Origin: Spirochaetota bacterium
GTDB taxonomy: Bacteria > Spirochaetota > UBA4802 > JAFGJZ01
Reading direction: 5' to 3'
NCBI GenBank assembly: GCA_023396665.1
Contig: JAEWVL010000360.1
Location: 1 to 9,692 of the forward strand
DNA: 9,692 bases
In this document: positions 6,005 through 9,692 of the stretch, piece by piece
Position numbering within the stretch: position 1 is the stretch's first letter
Layout: each line of letters starts with the position of its first letter
Position numbers and translations under genes: made by a program
Notes under the pieces: model-generated
What the model was told of the DNA's origin: nothing
Seen by the model: only the letters and a program-made list of their open reading frames with translations
The model's database searches: none

Positions 6005-7141
6005 TCAGCCTTCAGATTTCGAGTTCAGAAGATTACGATATTCCCGCGGCGTGACGCCGGTGAATTTCTTGAAGATGCTGTTGAACGATGCCTTGGAGTT
6101 AAATCCGGAGTCCATCGCGATATTCAAAAGTGTCGAACCGGAACGCTGCGGATCACCCAACAGACGCTTGACCTGTTCGACCCTGTACTGATTTACCAGA
6201 TTGAAAAAGTTGGTTCCGAAGCGACTGTTGATGACGAATGATGCGTGGTTGCGGTGCATCCCAAGCGCTTCTGCCATTGCGTCAAGATTGAAATCCGCGT
6301 CGAGGTAGGGCTTTTTATCCTCCATATATTCACGGATGATTCTCTCGCAGCGGGCGGCTTCGTCAGGGGGGATACGCTGACGCAAGCCCTCATCCTGTCT
6401 GGCTGAAACATTGTGAAGACCCGGCTTATACAGCATGACGGGCTGGCGTATGCCGCGGAAGCCCATCACATAGATGACACAGGTGACAAGAAATATGACC
6501 GCTTTGCCGCTGTGAAAGCCCGAATGATTGAAAAGCTTGAACACAAAACCCGTCAGCATCAGCGCGCATATCAACAGCATCACTATAAGAAAATTTCTGA
6601 CCCACGAAAACGAGATGCTTTCAAGAGTTGAGACGTTATCTTCAGAGTGCCTGCGGTGAATGCCTGTCATCCCGACCACCCTGTGAAGATAAAAGAGCAT
6701 CTGCAAAAATGCCGCTATCCATGTCGCGTGAACAAGCGCCGGTGTATTGCTATCAATCCATCCGCTTAATATGTAACGTTCCCCGAAAAACAATACCGGC
6801 AACCACAATCCGAAGAAAAGAGTTATAGGTATAAAATGAACAACATCGTACCACCGGCCTTCTCCGGATACCATCTCGCGCATATAAAAATATATAAACG
6901 GGCCGACCAGCAGCAGAAAGGGTTCGTTCAACTCTCTGATGACATGACGCGTAGAAAGCAGGTACTGGGGAAAATACGATGAATGAAAAATGATTACGGA
7001 AAACACGACAAGTAAAACGGCCAGATACCTGTTTGCCTTTCTGTTGCCGTTTTTTGCTGTGATCAGAACAACAGACAGAAATATCCCCAGAAATCCCGCC
7101 GCCGCGGTCACCAGTTCAAAGAGCTTGCTGAAAAGAGTCAT
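6005..7141 (-). CDS. Membrane-embedded AraC-family regulator (7TM receptor plus HTH)
   Basis: A 378-residue one-component regulator: an N-terminal membrane domain fused to a C-terminal AraC/XylS DNA-binding domain. Seven hydrophobic segments are visible at about 10-28, 38-55, 72-88, 100-120, 136-157, 180-205 and 210-228. A linker leads to the double helix-turn-helix domain (about 265-372). The first helix-turn-helix is around L-D-A-M-A-E-A-L-G-M-H-R-N-H (286-299). The second is around L-L-N-I-A-M-D-S-G-F-N-S-K-A-S-F (338-353), followed by the family signature F-K-K-F-T-G-V-T-P-R-E-Y (357-368). The protein should sense a membrane or periplasmic cue and bind DNA from the membrane. The best ribosome site, AGGGGA, lies some 12 bases before the ATG, which is far; no better start exists. 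Its neighbour on the same strand is the DUF2141-ABC operon, a plausible target. Confidence 0.93.
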   Translation of the reverse strand: MTLFSKLFELVTAAAGFLGIFLSVVLITAKNGNRKANRYLAVLLVVFSVIIFHSSYFPQYLLSTRHVIRELNEPFLLLVGPFIYFYMREMVSGEGRWYDVVHFIPITLFFGLWLPVLFFGERYILSGWIDSNTPALVHATWIAAFLQMLFYLHRVVGMTGIHRRHSEDNVSTLESISFSWVRNFLIVMLLICALMLTGFVFKLFNHSGFHSGKAVIFLVTCVIYVMGFRGIRQPVMLYKPGLHNVSARQDEGLRQRIPPDEAARCERIIREYMEDKKPYLDADFNLDAMAEALGMHRNHASFVINSRFGTNFFNLVNQYRVEQVKRLLGDPQRSGSTLLNIAMDSGFNSKASFNSIFKKFTGVTPREYRNLLNSKSEG

Positions 7142-7196
7142 ACTGTTTAATAGTCCCCTATTCCGATTCTGAACTATGCGAGTGATTACATTTCAG

Positions 7197-7225
7197 TTAA
7201 TAAAACTGTAACCGGATTATGTCAA
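7197..7225 (-). promoter_or_regulatory. Sigma-70-type promoter of the AraC-family gene
   Basis: On the minus strand a perfect -35 TTGACA (7225-7220) is followed after 17 bases by TATTAA (7202-7197), four of six matches to TATAAT. A transcript would start near 7190 and have a leader of about 50 bases before the ATG at 7141. The -35 box lies only about 20 bases from the displaced hydrolase fragment. Confidence 0.65.
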
Positions 7226-7231
7226 TCGCAT

Positions 7232-7426
7232 TTGTCCACAATACTGAACAGCCGCCGAAGCTTCGAGGATGTTCTGCAGCTTATCTGCGACAAGATGGAC
7301 ATTCACCTCGACATAGCTCAATACGCGCTGGTGGGCAATACCATCAGGTCTTTTCTCAGTTACTTATATGATGAAGGAATGATCCGCTGCGAGATCAGCG
7401 ACAACAGGCTGTATTGGGTGATCTGA
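7232..7426 (+). pseudogene. Decapitated 3' fragment of a metallo-hydrolase gene
   Basis: The frame encodes the last 60 residues of a protein almost identical to the C-terminal domain of the hydrolase at 1205-2089. It has six substitutions (M to L, R to K, G to A, N to D, K to M, L to V) and the same stop context. Clear DNA homology begins at 7244. Upstream residues match only patchily, and the whole metal-binding domain is missing. The only starts are TTG-type without a ribosome site, so translation is unlikely. Five of the 12 base changes are silent and the replacements are mostly mild, suggesting the copy diverged while still part of a working gene. A stand-alone small DNA- or protein-binding domain cannot be excluded. 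Confidence 0.85.
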
Positions 7427-7433
7427 GAGATCT
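7244..7433 (+). repeat. Direct repeat, right copy
   Basis: Partner of 1907-2096. The two copies bracket the whole minus-strand regulator-transporter block. Recombination between them would delete 5337 bp and leave one full-length hydrolase gene with the right-hand 3' end, because the reading frame is kept throughout. Confidence 0.95.
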
Positions 7434-7444
7434 TAAGTAAATGT

Positions 7445-7459
7445 AACTAAATATTAGTT
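7445..7459. promoter_or_regulatory. Candidate HicB operator (AACTAA-ATA-TTAGTT)
   Basis: Inverted repeat with 6-bp arms and a 3-bp centre whose right arm overlaps the first two bases of the proposed hicA -35 box. HicB antitoxins with ribbon-helix-helix domains usually repress their own promoter through short palindromes at this position. Assignment rests on position and symmetry only. Confidence 0.4.
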
Positions 7460-7485
7460 GCATTAAACTGTATTCTTTATATATT
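7458..7485 (+). promoter_or_regulatory. hicAB promoter, transcript nearly leaderless
   Basis: TTGCAT (7458-7463) and TATATT (7480-7485) are separated by 16 bases. The -10 box ends six bases before the hicA ATG at 7492, so transcription should start at or next to the ATG. No Shine-Dalgarno sequence exists before hicA, consistent with a leaderless message. Confidence 0.5.
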
Positions 7486-7491
7486 ACCCGT

Positions 7492-7752
7492 ATGAGCAAA
7501 CATGATAAATTATTGAAGCGATTTCTGTCGAAACCCAAAGATTTTACTTATAATGAATTAAAAACGCTTTTGTCCGGATTTGGTTATAATGAACTGACAA
7601 AAGGTTCAACATCCGGATCAAGAGTATCCTTTTGTAATCATGATACCGAACATATAATTTGTCTACATAAACCTCACCCCGGGAGTATTTTAAAAACATA
7701 TCAAATTGAGTTGGTAATTGAAGCTTTAATAATCAGGGAGATCATCACATGA
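7492..7752 (+). CDS. hicA: HicA-family toxin (mRNA interferase)
   Basis: An 86-residue basic protein of the HicA family, which adopt a double-stranded-RNA-binding-like fold and cleave mRNA. The visible family features are the N-terminal L-K-R-F-L-S-K-P (8-15), the G-S-T-S-G-S-R-V-S-F strand-loop (38-47) in place of the G-S-H of short HicA proteins, and C-L-H-K-P-H-P-G (57-64). G-S-R-V with a downstream H-x-P-H-P is the pattern I recall from the longer HicA subgroup. The catalytic histidine is probably one of those in the H-K-P-H-P segment; this is inferred. The stop overlaps the hicB start as ATGA, so toxin and antitoxin are translated together. Unlike most toxin-antitoxin pairs the toxin comes first, which is normal for hicAB. 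The gene is strongly AT-rich compared with its flanks. Confidence 0.9.
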   Translation: MSKHDKLLKRFLSKPKDFTYNELKTLLSGFGYNELTKGSTSGSRVSFCNHDTEHIICLHKPHPGSILKTYQIELVIEALIIREIIT

Positions 7753-8099
7753 AAGATATATTAAATTATAAGGAATTCATAGCGACTGTGCACTTCAGCT
7801 CTGATGATGACGTTTTTTTCGGCAAGATCGAGGGAATCGATGATCTAATCACATTTGAAGGTAATACTGTTGCTGACTTGAAGCTGGCTTTTCAGGAATC
7901 TGTTGAAGAATATATTTCTTTATGCAAAAAAACCGGTAAGCAAGCGCATAAATCATACAAAGGCAGTTTTAATATAAGAATTTCACCGTCGCTACATAGA
8001 AAAGCCGCGGAAAAAGCGATGTCAAAAGGCATTCCATTAAATCAATTAGTACAAGAGGTTCTTGAAAAAGAATTATCAACTAATGGTAATCTCGAATAA
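7749..8099 (+). CDS. hicB: HicB-family antitoxin
   Basis: A 116-residue antitoxin that should bind and block HicA and repress the shared promoter. The N-terminal half (about 10-60) is the degenerate RNase H-like HicB domain: F-F-G-K-I-E-G-I-D-D-L-I-T-F-E-G (23-38), then the helix L-K-L-A-F-Q-E-S-V-E-E-Y (44-55). The C-terminal part (about 72-109) is a ribbon-helix-helix DNA-binding domain: the strand G-S-F-N-I-R-I-S-P (72-80) and two helices ending L-V-Q-E-V-L-E-K-E-L (100-109). This is the RHH type of HicB, not the helix-turn-helix type. Its ATG shares four bases with the hicA stop, so its level is tied to that of the toxin unless a separate promoter exists inside hicA. Confidence 0.93.
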   Translation: MKDILNYKEFIATVHFSSDDDVFFGKIEGIDDLITFEGNTVADLKLAFQESVEEYISLCKKTGKQAHKSYKGSFNIRISPSLHRKAAEKAMSKGIPLNQLVQEVLEKELSTNGNLE

Positions 8100-8200
8100 A
8101 TCCACCCATAATGACTTTTCCTCCTTTTTCATGGGCTGTAAAAAATGTATAATGCAAAACACTATTGCACAGATCATAACGGGGCTCCGATAAATCAAGG

Positions 8201-8224
8201 AAAATCCGCACCCTAGCGGATTTT
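8201..8224. terminator. Bidirectional intrinsic terminator
   Basis: AAAATCCGC (8201-8209) and GCGGATTTT (8216-8224) make a 9-bp perfect stem with a 6-base loop. On the plus strand it ends in five T; on the minus strand the arm ends TTTT-CCTT. It sits between hicB, 102 bases to the left, and the GH9 gene, whose stop is six bases to the right, and should serve both. Confidence 0.85.
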
Positions 8225-8229
8225 TAATA

Positions 8230-9692
8230 TTATGACTTCTTCTTTTTCATGAACACAAAGGCCGCAGCCGCCGCAATCGCTACCAGAGCGAGAAGTGCAA
8301 CGACGACTATTGCTCTCATAGAATATCCCGGACACCTGACGCCCGATTCGGGATTGACCTGTTCGTCTATGTACGAACTGACCCAGGCGAGCGGCGCGTT
8401 CCAGTTGATCGCGACTTCATTTGTCGAATACGATCGCGCATCGTCGGCATAGCGCTTTGAGCGCCCCGTTTTCTCGACGAGAAACGAAGTCGCATCGTCA
8501 CTGGCCTTCTCGTTCGGCCCCCCCGCCAGAACACCGGCCGGCGGCGCAGGGTATCCCCCCTCCTCGTCGTTGCACCAGAAACGATGGTGCGGGTAGTTCA
8601 GGGTATTCTCGCCGTAACCGGAGATGAAGCTCTTGCACAGGCCGTTTCGGCCCAGAAGATAATCGAACGACTGTATGACGGCATCGCGGTAGCGCCTGTC
8701 GCGGCTGTTGTCATGGGCATAGGCGAGAAGTATCAGCTTGTTGAGCACTCCCGAATTGGAACCCCACTCGTAATTGAAATGCGGCACACGATAGCCTTCT
8801 TCTTTTATCTGATCCAGATAAAAATCGGCACCCTTGAGAAGCATCTTGCGCAGCTGCCTGATCGCTTTTGCGTCGAACCTGTCCCTGTGCAGCAGAATCG
8901 AAAAATGCCCGAGCGAGGCGACACCGCCCCACCACATGGGACCGTTGATCGCGTTTAACGAGCCTGTGAGTTTTTTGTCGGCAAGCCCTTTGTCGACGGC
9001 CCGTTTAAATTCTTCTTCGCCGGTCGTCAGATAAAGTTCGACCGCAGCCCAGTAAAATTCGTCTTCAAGGTTGTAATCGTTATAGTTGCCGCCGCCGTTT
9101 CCGGGAATATTTCCGTATCTGAAAGGCGGATTTTCCGCAGCGGCTTTCCATGCGCGCCGTGCACCCAGAAGGCATTTGTCGGCATAGTCCTTATCGTACT
9201 TAGCGATGAGCCGCGACATCTGTGCGGCGCTTGCGGCGAGATTCAGCGTCGCCGCGGTGGAAGGTTCGTAGACGAAGCGGTTGTCGACACGCTCCTGCCC
9301 CTTGAAGGGAAAAGGCGACCAAAGCGGCTCGTGAAGCTTGTGGTGCACCATGCCCGATTGCGCATGGCCTTCGGGGACCTGCATGCCGAGCATGAAATCC
9401 ATCTCCCAGCGGACTTCGTCAAGAATGTCGGGAACATTATTCGCGGCTTCGGGTATGGCGAGTGTGCCGTCGGCATACTGCGAGGGGTTGCGTTCGTAGA
9501 GATTGAGCAGTGTCCACACGGAAATGCCGGCATTCACCACATACTTGCCGTAATCGCCCGCATCGAACCAGCCCCTGCCGGCATTGAGCGTGTAATCGCG
9601 CTGCGGCCACACGTTGCCGGCGAAATCGACGCCCGCAAAGGGATTGACCTTTTCGTCAGATACGTACCACGCGGGGCGTCCCAGCCCTTCAC
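8230..9692 (-). CDS. GH9-family cellulase with C-terminal membrane anchor, N-terminus outside window
   Basis: Glycoside hydrolase family 9 enzymes cleave beta-1,4-glucans (cellulose and related glucans) by inversion. The frame runs open through the right edge; the GTG at 9612 is internal, as coding sequence continues upstream (A-W-Y-V-S-D-E-K). Counting from that GTG, G-W-F-D-A-G-D-Y-G-K-Y-V (14-25) holds the catalytic base region (D17, D20). N-Y-P-H-H-R-F-W (339-346) is the conserved substrate-binding motif. N-E-V-A-I-N-W-N-A-P-L-A-W (398-410) carries the acid E399. The catalytic signature residues are therefore intact. The catalytic domain ends near 415 and is followed by a short linker, a helix of about 22 hydrophobic residues (434-455) and K-K-K-K-S. 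No carbohydrate-binding module or dockerin follows. The enzyme is likely tethered with the catalytic domain outside the cytoplasm. Endo- or exo-action cannot be decided here. Confidence 0.93.
   Translation of the reverse strand, partial: EGLGRPAWYVSDEKVNPFAGVDFAGNVWPQRDYTLNAGRGWFDAGDYGKYVVNAGISVWTLLNLYERNPSQYADGTLAIPEAANNVPDILDEVRWEMDFMLGMQVPEGHAQSGMVHHKLHEPLWSPFPFKGQERVDNRFVYEPSTAATLNLAASAAQMSRLIAKYDKDYADKCLLGARRAWKAAAENPPFRYGNIPGNGGGNYNDYNLEDEFYWAAVELYLTTGEEEFKRAVDKGLADKKLTGSLNAINGPMWWGGVASLGHFSILLHRDRFDAKAIRQLRKMLLKGADFYLDQIKEEGYRVPHFNYEWGSNSGVLNKLILLAYAHDNSRDRRYRDAVIQSFDYLLGRNGLCKSFISGYGENTLNYPHHRFWCNDEEGGYPAPPAGVLAGGPNEKASDDATSFLVEKTGRSKRYADDARSYSTNEVAINWNAPLAWVSSYIDEQVNPESGVRCPGYSMRAIVVVALLALVAIAAAAAFVFMKKKKS

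Noticed and set aside
1907..7433. Interpreting the direct repeat as insertion sequence ends or a composite transposon
   Set aside because: Both copies are coding sequence for the same protein domain, with no transposase and no terminal inverted repeats, so they are not IS elements.
8080..8123. Minus-strand AAAGGAGG followed after nine bases by ATG and a nine-codon frame (M-G-G-F-I-R-D-Y-H)
   Set aside because: The ribosome site looks good, but the frame is tiny, ends inside hicB on the opposite strand, and has no promoter or known counterpart. Probably chance.
1..9692. CRISPR array, tRNA or rRNA genes, phage structural genes
   Set aside because: No regularly spaced repeats, no cloverleaf-like segments that I could recognise, and no such protein signatures were seen on either strand.

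Overview
The window reads as a Gram-negative bacterial chromosome segment of mixed composition. Most genes are moderately GC-rich (about 60% G+C in sampled 60-bp stretches), but the acetyltransferase gene (38% in 841-900) and the hicAB pair (27% in 7501-7560) are clearly AT-richer and look acquired. A signal-peptide-bearing periplasmic protein beside a MacB/LolD-type ABC transporter points to a two-membrane cell. A seven-transmembrane AraC-type regulator and a GH9 cellulase would fit a spirochaete, Fibrobacterota or Bacteroidota-like lineage. I lean weakly to a spirochaete and cannot prove it.

Left part (1-2089, + strand): the C-terminal part of a GGDEF diguanylate cyclase, a small GNAT acetyltransferase, and a metallo-beta-lactamase-fold hydrolase whose HxHxDH motif reads H-S-N-A-D-H. 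They are separated by 100-125 bp gaps and are probably not one operon. A 16-bp perfect hairpin in the convergent gap 2090-2179 separates them from the next block.

Middle part (2180-7141, - strand): read right to left, a membrane-bound 7TM-AraC regulator with its own TTGACA-N17-TATTAA promoter, a 297-bp leader or intergenic region with an operator-like palindrome and a hairpin abutting a Shine-Dalgarno site, then a tightly coupled operon. That operon encodes a secreted DUF2141 protein, an ABC ATPase (11-nt overlap) and a two-FtsX-domain permease (ATGA overlap). The simplest reading is a sensor-regulator controlling an envelope transporter of the MacB/LolCDE superfamily, but the control link is inferred from adjacency only.

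The middle block is bracketed by a direct repeat. The last 190 bp of the metallo-hydrolase gene (1907-2096) recur at 7244-7433 with 12 mismatches and no gaps, as a decapitated 3' gene fragment. This is the layout left when a mobile segment enters the 3' end of a gene and displaces the original end, although no integrase is visible. It is the most notable structure in the window.

Right part (7434-9692): an AT-rich hicA-hicB toxin-antitoxin pair with a nearly leaderless promoter and a candidate operator, a bidirectional terminator, and (- strand) a large part of a GH9 cellulase that ends in one hydrophobic helix and a KKKKS tail instead of a carbohydrate-binding module. Its N-terminus lies beyond the right edge.

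No rRNA, tRNA, CRISPR array, transposase, integrase or replication origin was recognised.
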